Part shown: one piece after another, positions 27,954 through 37,072 of the stretch
How the letters are laid out: each line of letters starts with the position of its first letter
Position numbering within the stretch: the stretch's first letter is position 1
Assembly: GCA_963802415.1 (NCBI GenBank)
Contig: CAWDIH010000001.1
Span: 1,488,001-1,552,000 of the forward strand
Direction of reading: 5' to 3'
From: DATAES01 sp963802415
GTDB taxonomy: Bacteria > Actinomycetota > Acidimicrobiia > Acidimicrobiales > JACDCH01
DNA: 64,000 bases
Position numbers and translations under genes: made by a program
Notes under the pieces: generated by a model
What the model saw: only the letters and a program-made list of their open reading frames with translations
What the model was told of the DNA's origin: nothing
Database searches by the model: none

Positions 27954-28728
27954 GTGGCGGCTGACAGAGCCGGGAGCGTCGACGGGAAGGTCGTCATCAT
28001 CACGGGAGCGGGCCAGGGCATCGGCCGTGGCATGGCTCTTCACCTCGGCAAGCACGGTGCGCGCATCGTCGTCGCCGAGTGGAAGGCCCACCGCGTCGAG
28101 CGGGTCGTGGACGAGTTGACGGGGCTCGGCGTGGACGCGCTCGGCGTCGAGTGCAACATCCTCGAGCGACGGTCTATCGAAGCCGCTGTCGCGAGAACGA
28201 TCGATACGCTTCGCGCGGGTCGATGCGTTGATCAACAACGCGCACACGTTCACGGCGAAGGCGTCGATGGCTGACGTCTCAACCGACGACGTCGATCGCA
28301 ACCACGGCACCGTCAAAGGCACGCTGTGGGCCATGCAGGCCGTGTACCCGCACATGAAGCAGCGGGGATGGGGTCGCATCGTCAACTTCGTGTCCGCTGC
28401 AGGTATCACAGGCATGTCCGAGTACGGCGCGTACAACGCGTCGAAGGAAGCGATCCGGGCGCTGACCCGCACCGGAGCTCGAGAGTGGGGACGCGACGGC
28501 ATCGTCGTGAACGCGATCGCGCCCGGCGCGGCGTCGAAGCGCGGGCAGGACGCGGCGGCGCGCCAGGAGGCGGAGCACCGCGACCACTTGCGCGACCATC
28601 CGATGGGACGGCAAGGCGACCCAGAAACAGACATCGGTCCCGTCGCTCTGTTCCTCTGCAGCGACGCCTGCCGCTTCCTGACCGGACAAACCTTGATGGT
28701 CGACGGCGGAGCGTTCTTGTTCGCGTAA
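27954..28728 (+). CDS. SDR-family oxidoreductase (frameshifted)
   Basis: GTG 27954 begins MAADRAGSVDGKVVIITGAG, continuing QGIGR (cofactor motif). After a frame break near 28218 it resumes VDALINNAHTF, with catalytic YNASK in the segment YGAYNASKEAIRALTR, and ends GQTLMVDGGAFLFA. Rejoined length is about 257 residues. It heads the operon SDR-enoyl-CoA hydratase-thiolase-PPOX, a near-complete set of late beta-oxidation functions. The NAH in place of NAG after the central strand is a minor variation. A 3-hydroxyacyl-CoA dehydrogenase role is inferred. Confidence 0.86.
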
Positions 28729-28739
28729 GGAGACAATGG

Positions 28740-29549
28740 GTGCCGATTCACTACGACAAGCGGGACGATCACATCGTCGTCATCACGATCGACCGTCCCG
28801 AAGCGAAGAACTCGCTGGACCTGTATCACTTCCGCGACCTCGCGAAGGCGTGGCGTGACTTCGGCCACGACGATGACCTGTGGCTCGCGATCATCACCGG
28901 CGTCGAACGGTGCTTCATGTCCGGTGCCGACCTCAAGACCTACATCCCGCAGATCACGGCGCTCGCCGACAAGATCAGCAGCGGTGAGGTCACCGAGATC
29001 GACGGTTGCAAGCTACGCGACGGCACCGACGCGGTGCTGCGCAACGTAAAGCTGTACAAGCCCATCGTCGCTGCGATCGACGGGCCGTGCGTGGCCGGTG
29101 GCATGGAGATGCTCGGCGGCATCGACATCCGCGTCGCTACTCGCAACGCCCGATTCGGCGTCATGGAACCGAAGCAGGGGCTGTTCGCCGGCGGTGGCAC
29201 GACCGTTCGGCTGCCGCGGCAGATTCCGTTCCCCGCGGCGATGGAGTTCCTGCTGACCGCCGAGCCGCTGCCCGCCGAGCGCGCGCTCGACCTCGGACTG
29301 ATCAACGAGATCGTCGAGCCTGAGGAGCTCATGGACCGGGCCTTGTGGTGGGCGGGCCGCATCCTCGCCAACGGACCGCTTGCCATCCACGCGACGAAGG
29401 AGAGCGTCTTGCGCGGGCTCAACACCACGATGAAGGAGGCGTACAAGATCGAACAAGAGCTCTCGCAGACGGTGTTCGCCAGCGAGGACGCCAGGGAGGG
29501 ACCGAAGGCGTTCGCGGAGAAGCGCAAGGCGATCTGGAAGAATCGCTGA
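28740..29549 (+). CDS. Enoyl-CoA hydratase/isomerase family protein
   Basis: An intact 269-residue crotonase-fold protein. Oxyanion-hole segments are MSGADLKTY and KPIVAAIDGPCVAGGMEMLGG. The usual catalytic-Glu region reads FGVMEPKQGLFAGGGTTVRL. GTG 28740 was chosen: it is in frame and 7 nt after AAGGAGA, whereas the nearby ATG 28736 is out of frame. It follows the SDR by 11 bp and overlaps the thiolase start (TGATG). It probably hydrates an enoyl-CoA before SDR oxidation and thiolysis. Confidence 0.92.
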   Translation: MPIHYDKRDDHIVVITIDRPEAKNSLDLYHFRDLAKAWRDFGHDDDLWLAIITGVERCFMSGADLKTYIPQITALADKISSGEVTEIDGCKLRDGTDAVLRNVKLYKPIVAAIDGPCVAGGMEMLGGIDIRVATRNARFGVMEPKQGLFAGGGTTVRLPRQIPFPAAMEFLLTAEPLPAERALDLGLINEIVEPEELMDRALWWAGRILANGPLAIHATKESVLRGLNTTMKEAYKIEQELSQTVFASEDAREGPKAFAEKRKAIWKNR

Positions 29550-31057
29550 TGACCGTGGACCCGCGCAGTCCCGTGCGTCGTCGGCGTCGCGCAATCGATC
29601 TCTCGCCCCGAGCGCGGACCGTCTCCGGAGCCGCTTGTGCTGTGGGAGCAGGTGATCCGAGCCGCGGTGGACGATGCCGGCTCGAAGCAGGACGTGCTCT
29701 CTGCGGTCGAGTCGTTGCAGATCGTCTACTGCCAGTCGTGGCAGTACGACGACCCGCCGGCTCGACTGTGCGACCGCCTCGGGATCGAACCGAAGCACCG
29801 CTTCTACTCGGGCATCGGCGGGACGACGCCGCAGTTGCTCGTCGACGAGGTCGCCGGCGCCATCGTCGACGGCGACCTCGATGTCGGAATCGTCTGTGGC
29901 GCAGAAGCGCTCGACACGGTTCGGCGCATGAGGAAGGTTGGCGAGCGTCCGGCCTGGTCGTTCAAGCCGTCGGAGAAGCGTCCGTTTCCATTCGAGGCGC
30001 CGTTCCATCCCGCGGAGGTCGCACACCAGGTCTTCCAGGCGTACACGACGTTCGCGCTCTGGGACATCGCCCGCCGCGCGCATCTCGGCGTTGCCCCCGA
30101 CGACTACCGCGGCGTCGATCGGCGCGCTGTTCGCGCCCATGACAGAGATCGCGGCCTGCAATCCGTACGCGTGGTTCCCGGTCGAGCGCGATCGCGCCGC
30201 GAGCTGGTGGAAGCGACGCCGGACAACCGCATGGTCGCCTATCCGTACACGAAGTATCTGATCTCGGTGATGGACGTCGACCTCGCCGGGGCGATCGTCA
30301 TCGCGTCCCATGAAGCAGCGGAGCGGCTTGGGCGTGCCGCCGGAGCAGCGGGTGTACCTGCGCGGGCTGGTGCTACGGCACCGACCCGGTGTACGTGGCG
30401 GAGCACGAGCCTCTGTGGCGCTCGCCTGCGATGGCCGCGACATCCGCCGAGGCGCTGCGAGCCGCCGGCGTCGGCATCGACGACGTGGCGTACATCGATC
30501 TCTACAGCTGCTTCCCGTCGTCCGTTGCATTCGCGCTCGACGCGCTCGGGCTCGAACCCGATGACGGGCGCGGCTTCACCGTCACGGGCGGGTTGCCGTT
30601 CTTCGGCGGCGCAGGGAGCGACTATCTCACGCACTCGATCGCCACGATCGTCGAGAAGCTGCGCCGTGATCCCGGCGCGTTCGGACTGTGCAGCGGTGTC
30701 GGGATGCACATGACCAAGCACGTCTACGGGGTGTACTCGACCGATCCGCCGGCAGCTGCTCCCAGGCCCGACCAGCAGCGGGTGCGTCGCGCGCTGGATG
30801 CGCGGCCCCGCACGCCGATCGCCGACACCTACAGCGGCGAGGGAACCGTCGCGACGTACACGGTGTTGCACGGATCCGACGGCGCTCCCGACTGGGGCCT
30901 CGTCGTGTGTGACCTGACCGACGGAAGTCGGTGCTACGGCCGCGTCGCCGAGGTTGACCTGCTGGGAGATCTCGAGCGCGAGGAATGCGTCGGCCGTAGG
31001 GTGCGGCTCGAGACGAACGACTCGAACGTGAACGAGGTGACGGCATGGGCGCGCTGA
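29549..31057 (+). CDS. Thiolase-like acetyl-CoA acetyltransferase with extra C-terminal domain (TLP1-like) (frameshifted)
   Basis: Starts at ATG 29549, overlapping the hydratase stop. The thiolase N-half is seen as LVLWEQVIRAAVDDAGSKQD and VGIVCGAEALDTVRR, and the C-half as VAYIDLYSCFPSSVAFALDALGL and LPFFGGAGSDYLTHSIATIV. A C-terminal segment of about 80 residues (GEGTVATYTVLHGSDGAPDWG, VRLETNDSNV) looks like the extra OB-type domain of mycobacterial thiolase-like protein type 1. The active-site SGVG region near GLCSGVGMHMTKH replaces the usual GGG-x-C. Frame breaks lie near 29580, 30115, 30200 and 30350. Thiolytic activity is likely but unproven, since several family members lack it. Confidence 0.8.
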
Positions 31058-31476
31058 CGATGACGAAGGACGAGCGCGAGGACTTTCTCGCCGAGAGCCA
31101 CATCGGCGTGCTGGCCGTCAACGGGGATGGCGCACCGGTGGTCACACCGATCTGGTACTCGTACGAGCCGGGCGGCGACGTCGTCGTCACGACCGACGCC
31201 GCGTCGAACAAGGCCGAAGCGCTCCGAGACGCGGGACAGGCCAGTCTCTGCGTGCAGACGGAAGAGGCGCCCTATCAATACGTGGTGGTGGAGGGGCACG
31301 TGACCCTCTCCGACGGCGTGGACTCGGCCTGGCGGCGCGGCATCGCCCATCGGTACCTCGGTGAAGCGCTCGGCGACGCTTACATCGAGTCCACGATGGA
31401 GGACGAGAAGACCGCGGTCACGGTCCGTCTCACGCCCCAGAAGTGGCGAACGACGGACTACAACAAGCTCTTCTGA
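31045..31476 (+). CDS. PPOX-class F420/FMN-binding split-barrel protein
   Basis: A 143-residue pyridoxamine-phosphate-oxidase-like split barrel. HIGVLAVNGDGAPVVTPIWY is the signature first strand pair of probable F420-dependent PPOX proteins, and YQYVVVEGHVTLSD follows. Actinobacterial members bind F420 or FMN and reduce or oxidise enones, biliverdin or aflatoxin-like substrates. It overlaps the thiolase end by 13 bp (or starts at the internal ATG 31060), so it is co-expressed with the beta-oxidation genes. The cofactor cannot be decided from sequence by eye. Confidence 0.85.
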   Translation: MGALTMTKDEREDFLAESHIGVLAVNGDGAPVVTPIWYSYEPGGDVVVTTDAASNKAEALRDAGQASLCVQTEEAPYQYVVVEGHVTLSDGVDSAWRRGIAHRYLGEALGDAYIESTMEDEKTAVTVRLTPQKWRTTDYNKLF

Positions 31477-31491
31477 CGCGCCCCCTCCGTT

Positions 31492-31540
31492 CTGGCGTTC
31501 GTTAGCCACATGTTCTGTGGCTGATGCACGCCAGTTCGAA
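31492..31540. repeat. Repeat B hairpin, copy 2 (reverse orientation)
   Basis: Ends GCACGCCAGTTCGAA and carries TTAGCCACATGTTCTGTGGC. On the opposite strand it reads TTCGAACTGGCGTGCATCAG, matching repeat B copy 1 at 16381. It lies between the convergent PPOX and SDR genes, as copy 1 lies between convergent genes. The inner AGCCACA/TGTGGCT arms form a stem. Confidence 0.65.
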
Positions 31541-31554
31541 GGTGGTCGCGCCCA

Positions 31555-32317
31555 TCACCCGAAATAGCCCCGCGCCGCGCTGCTCCCGCCGTCGAGCGGG
31601 AGCACGGTTCCGGTGAGCCACCGGCTCTCGCCGCGACGCGAGGTACACGGCGGCATCGGCGACGTCCTCGGCGGTACCGAGGCCGAGCAAGTGCATCGCC
31701 TCGCGCCTCGCTCGTTGTTCGTCGGTGAGATTGGCGTCGCGACGTTCGTTCAGGACGTAGCCAGGGCTGATGGCGTTGCAACGCACGTGGTGCGGCGCCT
31801 CGTCGACGGCGATGCTCCGCGTCAACGCCTCGAGCCCGCCCTTGGCGCTGATGTAGGCCGCTGAACCTCGCGACGCCCGCGACGCGGCCCGGCTCGAGAT
31901 GTTGACGATCGAGCCGTGGCCGCACGCCCTGAGATGCGGAAGCGCGCCGCGGCAGAGCCGAGCAGGTGCAAGCAGGTCGACCTCGAGGACGTTGCGCCAC
32001 GAACTGTCATCGAGGTCCGCCACGGGCCCGTCGCGTTGTGAGACGGCGGCGTTGTTGACCAGGATCGTCAGATTGCCGAAGGCCTCGATCGCGGCCGTCA
32101 CGAGATCGTGCGGGGCCTCCGGCTCGATGAGATCAGCCCGAACGAAAGCGGCCCGGCCGTCGCAAGCTTCGGCCACACGGCGGCCGCGCTCGTCATCTCG
32201 TCCGGTCACGAGCACGCGCGCGCCTTCAGCCGCGAAGCGAATCGCGATGGCCTGGCCGATGCCCGATGTCGAGCCGGTCACCAAGGCGACTTCGCCGTCC
32301 AGGCGTCCCGGGCCCAT
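31555..32317 (-). CDS. SDR-family oxidoreductase (frameshifted at C-terminus)
   Basis: Reads from ATG 32317 (MGPGRLDGEVALVTGSTSGI) with cofactor motif TGSTSGIGQ, NNAA, and catalytic YISAK in the segment AAYISAKGGLEALTR. The frame breaks near 31628; similarity then gives LTGTVLPLDGGSSAARGYFG and a stop at 31555. Length is about 253 residues. Operator site 8 begins 10 bp upstream and is shared with the divergent membrane protein at 32352. The pathway position is unknown. Confidence 0.88.
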
Positions 32318-32325
32318 GTGGGAAT

Positions 32326-32343
32326 CCTGACACGTATGTCAGA
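32326..32343. promoter_or_regulatory. TGAC-N6-GTCA operator, site 8
   Basis: CCTGACACGTATGTCAGA fills most of the 34-bp gap between the divergent starts of the SDR (32317) and the membrane protein (32352). Such a short gap forces both promoters to overlap the operator. Confidence 0.7.
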
Positions 32344-32351
32344 CTTCCCCC

Positions 32352-33191
32352 ATGCTCCGCGAGGTCTGGGGGACCGTCGGCGGCCGCTGGTACGTGACGA
32401 TCTTCGGCGCCGCGTTCGTCTGGTGCGCGGTCCGCCAGCTCGGATGGCGGCGCACGTTGCTGTACGCATGCGTCGCGGTTGGCGTCGGCGCGTTGGCGGA
32501 GAACGGATCCGTCCACTTCGGTGTCCCGTACACCCGCTACGCGTTCAACGACGCGCTACGCGGCAAGGAGCTGTTCGTCGGCGACGTGCCGCTCATGGTG
32601 CCGCTCAGCTACACGTTCATGGCGTACTTCGCGTTCGCGTCGGGACGGTTGCTGGCGTCAGGCCCGTATCGCACGCGCGCCGTTCGCGCATGGCACGAGT
32701 GGCTGCTCGCCTTGATGCTCGCGGTGTGGGCGCTGTGGATCCTCGATCCGGTGTCGCGCCTCGGCGATCAGTTCTACCTGGGCGAGGTGTTCAGCTACGC
32801 CGGGCCCGGCTTCTGGTTCGGTCTGCCGCTCGGCAGCCAGGTGGGGTTCGCGGCGACCGCCGCGATCCTGCTGACGGTCCTGTTCCGGCTCGACCGTGCC
32901 GCGCCCGACCTCCCGGTGGAGGACCTGCTCCATCATCCGCATCTCCCGGCGCTCATCACGTATCACGGGCAGGTGTTCCACCTTGCTGCGGTCGCGATCT
33001 GGATCGGCGCAGACACGATCGGCGGTGCGGCGCTCCTCATCTGGATCCCCGCCGCATGCATCGTCGCCGTCTACTGGAGTCGGTTGAGCGTCATCACCAA
33101 GGAGTCCCGTAGCGGTCTCGGTACGTCGATTCCGCAACGGGACGGCGTCGAGGCGGACCGAGCGGACGCGCCGGCAGTCCCAGCGGGATGA
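32352..33191 (+). CDS. Carotenoid-biosynthesis-type (DUF422-like) multi-spanning membrane protein
   Basis: About 250-279 residues with six to seven hydrophobic segments. The conserved-looking centre ENGSVHFGVPYTRYAFND, then GDVPLMVPLSYTFMAYF, resembles the DUF422/CruF carotenoid biosynthesis group (hydratase-type enzymes of the inner membrane). No other carotenoid gene is present, so the function is uncertain. The last 98 bp overlap the convergent nitroreductase; a one-base frame change would end the protein at 33112 instead. It shares operator site 8 with the divergent SDR. Confidence 0.55.
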   Translation: MLREVWGTVGGRWYVTIFGAAFVWCAVRQLGWRRTLLYACVAVGVGALAENGSVHFGVPYTRYAFNDALRGKELFVGDVPLMVPLSYTFMAYFAFASGRLLASGPYRTRAVRAWHEWLLALMLAVWALWILDPVSRLGDQFYLGEVFSYAGPGFWFGLPLGSQVGFAATAAILLTVLFRLDRAAPDLPVEDLLHHPHLPALITYHGQVFHLAAVAIWIGADTIGGAALLIWIPAACIVAVYWSRLSVITKESRSGLGTSIPQRDGVEADRADAPAVPAG

Positions 33192-33693
33192 TCGCCATCG
33201 GCGTGAGGTGCTCAGGCAGGTCCAGCAGGCTTCCGAGCTCGTCGCCGCCGTAGGTCGTGAGCGTCGTCAGCGCCGAGCCATAACCGATCGCGTTGGCGGC
33301 GAGCAGCAGGTTCTGGACGGCCGGATAGATCGAGGATCCGAGCGCGCTCGGATGCGCGCCCGCAGACGTGTCCGCGGTGACGACGACGAACACGGGAGCA
33401 CCACCCAGACCGCGCTCGACCAAGCTGTCCACTTCGCTGAACAGTCGCGATGTGTTGTGCGCGGCCGCGTAATCGCGTCCGCCCGCAGACCAGAGCCGCC
33501 GCGTGAGGTCGCTCAACGACGATCGCAGCACAGCGTCGCGAACGACGATGAAGACCCACGGCTGCGTGTTCTCGGCGCTCGGAGCATGGGTGGCGGCCGT
33601 GAGGATCTGCTCGATGTGCTCGTCGGGAACGGGCTCGTCGCTGAAGTCCCGACAGGCGCGCTGGTTCAACACGATCTCGAAGAACTCGCTCAT
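33094..33693 (-). CDS. Nitroreductase-family flavoprotein
   Basis: A 199-residue nitroreductase-fold protein starting MSEFFEIVLNQRACRDFSDE. The N-terminal phosphate-binding RxxR-type motif (QRACRDFSDEPV) and the central PSAENTQPWVFIVV are characteristic. A later segment reads QNLLLAANAIGYGSALTT. It binds FMN and uses NAD(P)H on nitro, quinone or enone groups. ATG 33693 overlaps the upstream gene's stop (ATGA), making it third in the unit methyltransferase-unknown-nitroreductase. Its 3' end overlaps the convergent membrane-protein gene. Confidence 0.9.
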   Translation of the reverse strand: MSEFFEIVLNQRACRDFSDEPVPDEHIEQILTAATHAPSAENTQPWVFIVVRDAVLRSSLSDLTRRLWSAGGRDYAAAHNTSRLFSEVDSLVERGLGGAPVFVVVTADTSAGAHPSALGSSIYPAVQNLLLAANAIGYGSALTTLTTYGGDELGSLLDLPEHLTPMAIIPLGLPARPLGPPRRRPVAESTYRDRYGTPW

Positions 33694-34244
33694 GCGTTCA
33701 ACCGGTAGCAACTTACGAAGTCGATGCGCAGTTCGGGATGCCACGCCCATTCGCTGAACGCGTCGGCATCGGACAACCGGTCGCGTAGGAGCGGTGTCAT
33801 CGCTTGGAACCTCGCTTCGGGGTCGTCGTCGTCGATCTCGTACAGGTGGAGATAGCGGGGGCCACCACCGCCTTCGAGTTCGTACGGCGTGATCATCGTG
33901 TACCCCGGTACGCCCGTCGCGGCGATGTGAGAGATGTGGACGAAGTCGCCCCAGTCCCGCAGCGCGGTCGCGGCTTCGACCGTGTCGTGCTTCGGGCTGA
34001 TGAGCACCACGCACAGCCCGACGGTGGGTCCAATGGTCAGGCGTCCTTGTCCCGATCGTCGCGTGCGCCGGTAGCACCAACCGTCACCCGATGGGACAGC
34101 ATCGGTCTCGCGAAGACGCGTGATCCCCAGCACCGGCATGTCCGGCAGGGTGCGGGGGAGGTCCGTCCGGCCCGGGACGCAGTCGATCCACGTCGTCTCG
34201 CCGGGCCCGTTGCGGTCGAGCCAGAGGCGCGGGGCGGCGAGCAT
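33690..34244 (-). CDS. Hypothetical protein, possible dimeric alpha/beta-barrel
   Basis: A 184-residue protein that I do not recognise with confidence. The C-terminal half (PRYLHLYEIDDDDPEARFQA ... LRDRLSDADAF) alternates strand and helix like EthD/stress-responsive A/B-barrel proteins. The N-terminal half has a similar rhythm (GPTVGLCVVLISPKHDTV), so two tandem barrel repeats are possible. Its start overlaps the methyltransferase stop (TGATG), and its stop overlaps the nitroreductase start. This tight coupling suggests a shared small-molecule modification pathway. Confidence 0.7.
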   Translation of the reverse strand: MLAAPRLWLDRNGPGETTWIDCVPGRTDLPRTLPDMPVLGITRLRETDAVPSGDGWCYRRTRRSGQGRLTIGPTVGLCVVLISPKHDTVEAATALRDWGDFVHISHIAATGVPGYTMITPYELEGGGGPRYLHLYEIDDDDPEARFQAMTPLLRDRLSDADAFSEWAWHPELRIDFVSCYRLNA

Positions 34245-34996
34245 CAGTCGCCCCCGACGACGAGCCGGTACCCGGCGTCGAGTTCCTCGAGCGCCAGCAG
34301 ATGGCCGTTGCGCTCGTGCCACGCGCCCGACGCGAGGTCGTCGGCGAGGCGGCGCGCGCCTGCCTTTGCCTCCACCGGCGAAAGCAGCGCGAGGCCCGAG
34401 ATGTTGGCTCGCACGGCCGGGTCGAGATAGCGCTCGGGGCGGCGCCAGTAGGCGGCCATGAAGCCGTCCTGGCAGTCGTGCGGCACCGGGACGACCTCCA
34501 CATGATCCGTTTGGAGCGGCCCGGCGACTGCTTCGACCGTGGCGATCCAGTCGCCGTCGTGCTGTTCGGTGACCGGCCAGTAGTCGTTCAGCCAGTAGGC
34601 GCGCTCCATGCGTTCGTCGAAGGTGAGGATCACTTGCCGGTGTGAGACGCGTTGCAGTTCGGCCAGGCCCGCGTTCTGGTCGGACCAGTGGTGGACGGTG
34701 AAGACGCCGAGGGCAGCGTCGAACGAGCTGTTCCGAAACGGCAGGTGCTCGGCGACGCCCCGGACGCGCCGTGCGCCTTGGTGTTGCTCGAGCATCACGG
34801 TGCTCGGGTCCATCGCGACGACGCAGCGATCAGCGGGTTCGTAACTGCCCGCACCGGCGCCGACGTCGAGAACGCGCTCAGCGTCGCCCAGCGCGGCGAG
34901 GATCTGCGCCCCGATGCGTGGGTCTGGACGTCGATGTCGGGTGTAGTCGACGCCGATCGTGTCGTAACGGGCGAGTATGCGGCGACGGTACTTCAC
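34244..34996 (-). CDS. Class I SAM-dependent methyltransferase
   Basis: 250 residues, GTG start at 34996. Motif I is VLDVGAGAGSYEP, with an acidic loop at VVAMDPS and a UbiE/arsenite-type layout (FRNSSFDAALGVFTVHHW). It methylates a small molecule using S-adenosylmethionine. The start is 17 bp from the divergent M55 peptidase start (35013). It heads the three-gene unit with the unknown protein and the nitroreductase. The substrate cannot be predicted. Confidence 0.9.
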   Translation of the reverse strand: MKYRRRILARYDTIGVDYTRHRRPDPRIGAQILAALGDAERVLDVGAGAGSYEPADRCVVAMDPSTVMLEQHQGARRVRGVAEHLPFRNSSFDAALGVFTVHHWSDQNAGLAELQRVSHRQVILTFDERMERAYWLNDYWPVTEQHDGDWIATVEAVAGPLQTDHVEVVPVPHDCQDGFMAAYWRRPERYLDPAVRANISGLALLSPVEAKAGARRLADDLASGAWHERNGHLLALEELDAGYRLVVGGD

Positions 34997-35012
34997 GCGG
35001 AAGGATGGCCGC

Positions 35013-35870
35013 GTGCGTATCTACATCAGCGTGGACATGGAGGGCGCCAGTGGTGTCACCCGCTGGCAGGACGTCACCACCGCCGGCCAGGACTACCAGC
35101 GGGCCCGGTCGTGGATGACGGCGGACGTCAACGCCGCGGTCGCCGGCGCGCGCCGCTCAGGTGCGACCGAGTTCGTCGTCGAGGAGAACCACGGTGTCGA
35201 GATGTTGTGCAACCTCGTGCTCGACGAGCTCGATCCGGACGTGGACGTCGTGCGCGGCCTGCCGCGCGGTGGGCCGACGACCGCCGCTGCGCTCGATGGT
35301 TCCTTCGACGCCATGTTCCTGGTCGCGCATCACGCCAAGGTGCGCGACTACCCGGGGTACTGCGCGCACACGATCAGCTATGGCGAGTACGAGGACGTGC
35401 GTCTCGATGGTCGCACGATCAGCGAAGGTGAGATCTTCGCGACGATCGCCGCGCAGAACGGCGTGCCCACCGCGCTCATCACCGGTGACGACGTGGTCGC
35501 TGCCGAGATGGCGAAGGTGACGCCTGGCATCGAGCCTGCGATCGTCAAGCGAGCCATGAGCCGCACCGGAGGTTGGATCGTTCCGCCGAAGAGGGCCGCA
35601 GCGATCATCACCGACGCGGCGGCGCGCGCGGTCGACAAGGTCCGTTCCGGTGAGATCAGGGTGATCGATGTGGCCCCGCCGTTCCGGATGGAAGTGGACT
35701 TGCGGACGCCGTTGACGGACGAGGCACGCGCCGCGTTCGCGCGCTTTCCGGCATACGAGCTCGTCGGCGACCGCACGGTGCGGTTCCGGCAGGACGAGAT
35801 GGCGCTGGCCTACCGCATGGCCGCCGTCGCCGGTCCGATCGCCAACGGTCTCGGCGTCCGGTCGTATTGA
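35013..35870 (+). CDS. M55-family D-aminopeptidase (DppA-like)
   Basis: A 285-residue zinc peptidase of the DppA family. The zinc-binding SxDxEG signature is SVDMEG at residues 6-11, and further metal ligands appear in VAHHAK and the YCAHTISY region. GTG 35013 follows GAAGGA and is preferred over ATG 34977, which would overlap the methyltransferase. Family members release N-terminal D-amino acids or process related amides and self-assemble into decamers. It is followed after 22 bp by an ACAD, and no recurrent operator is present. Confidence 0.9.
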   Translation: MRIYISVDMEGASGVTRWQDVTTAGQDYQRARSWMTADVNAAVAGARRSGATEFVVEENHGVEMLCNLVLDELDPDVDVVRGLPRGGPTTAAALDGSFDAMFLVAHHAKVRDYPGYCAHTISYGEYEDVRLDGRTISEGEIFATIAAQNGVPTALITGDDVVAAEMAKVTPGIEPAIVKRAMSRTGGWIVPPKRAAAIITDAAARAVDKVRSGEIRVIDVAPPFRMEVDLRTPLTDEARAAFARFPAYELVGDRTVRFRQDEMALAYRMAAVAGPIANGLGVRSY

Positions 35871-35892
35871 CGTGCGGAAGTAACTTCGCCAC

Positions 35893-37065
35893 ATGCCTGT
35901 TGACGCAGAGCTGGCCGACGAACTGGTCGCCACGATTCGCGAGTGGGTGCGCAAGGACGTCATCCCGAATGCGTCCGAGTACGAGCACGCCGACAGTACC
36001 CGGAGCCGATGGTCGAGCAGATGAAGGCATTCGGGCTCTTCGGTTCCCGCATCCCCGAGGAGTACGGCGGCCTCGACCTCGACGTGCTCACCTACGCCCG
36101 ATTGATGGAGGAGCTGTCGTACGGGTGGATGTCGCTGGCAGGCGTGCTCAACACGCACACGATCGCGGCGAACTTGATCGAACGCTTCGGCACGGACGCA
36201 CAGCGCAAGCGAGCTGGCTGCCGAAGATGGCGACCGGCGAGGTCCGCGCCGCGTTCTCGCTGTCCGAGCCCGACGCCGGCAGCGACGCGCAGGCCATCCG
36301 GTGCAAGGCCGAGCTCCGGACGGCGACGAGTACATCCTCAACGGCACGAAGATGTGGGTGACGAACGGCGAGCGCGCCGCCCTCGTCGCGCTGGCGGCCA
36401 AGACGCCCGAAGGCATCACCTGCTTCATCGTGCGAGAAGGAGCCGGGTCCGTCGTTCGGCGGCATCGTCGGTGTCACGTGAGATCGACAAGCTCGGCTAC
36501 AAGGGGATCGAGACCGTCGAGATGACCTACGTCGGAGCATCGAGTGCCCGCGCTCATCCGTGCTCGGCGGCGAGGAAGGCCTCGGCAAGGGCCTGCACTA
36601 CATCCTCGGCTCGCTCGAGCTGGGCCGCATCAACATCGCCGCCCGGGCCGTCGGCGTCGGCGCGCGCGTCCTTCGACGCGGCGATGCGAGTACGCGCACG
36701 AACGGGAGACCTTCGGCGTCCCGATCCACAAACACCAGGCGATCCAGTTCAAGCTGGCCGACATGGCGACCAAGCTCGAGGCGTCGCGCCTGCTGGTGCG
36801 GTCCGCGGCGGAGAAGTTCGAGCGAGGCGAGCGCGCCGACGTCGAAGCCGGGATGGCGAAGCTGTTCTGCTCGGAGACCGCCTTCGAGCTCGCCACCGAG
36901 GCGATGCGCATCCACGGCGGCTACGGGTACACGAAGGAGTTCCCCGTCGAGCGCTACTACCGCGACGCGCCGTTGATGATCATCGGCGAGGGCACCAACG
37001 AGATCCAACGCATCGTGATCGCCCGCGGTCTCCTCGCCCGCTGGGCCGCCGACCACCCGACCTGA
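35893..37065 (+). CDS. Acyl-CoA dehydrogenase (frameshifted)
   Basis: ATG 35893 opens an ACAD (MPVDAELADELVATIREWVR) with FGLFGSRIPEEYGGL, FSLSEPDAGSDAQAI, YILNGTKMWVTNGERAA and ETFGVPIHKHQAIQFKLADM. It ends with YRDAPLMIIGEGTNEIQRIV, where the canonical catalytic Glu (EGTNEIQ) is present, unlike the sterol-type ACADs above. It is therefore a standard straight- or short-branched-chain dehydrogenase. About six frame breaks (near 35995, 36215, 36317, 36450, 36545 and 36665) interrupt it. Rejoined length is about 390 residues. Repeat A follows 7 bp after the stop. Confidence 0.86.
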
Positions 37066-37072
37066 CCCCGGT

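Noticed and set aside
35876..35890. Short dyad GAAGTAACTTC just before the ACAD at 35893
   Set aside because: It is only a 5-bp stem, no second copy was seen, and it is placed within the ribosome-binding region. Too weak to call an operator.
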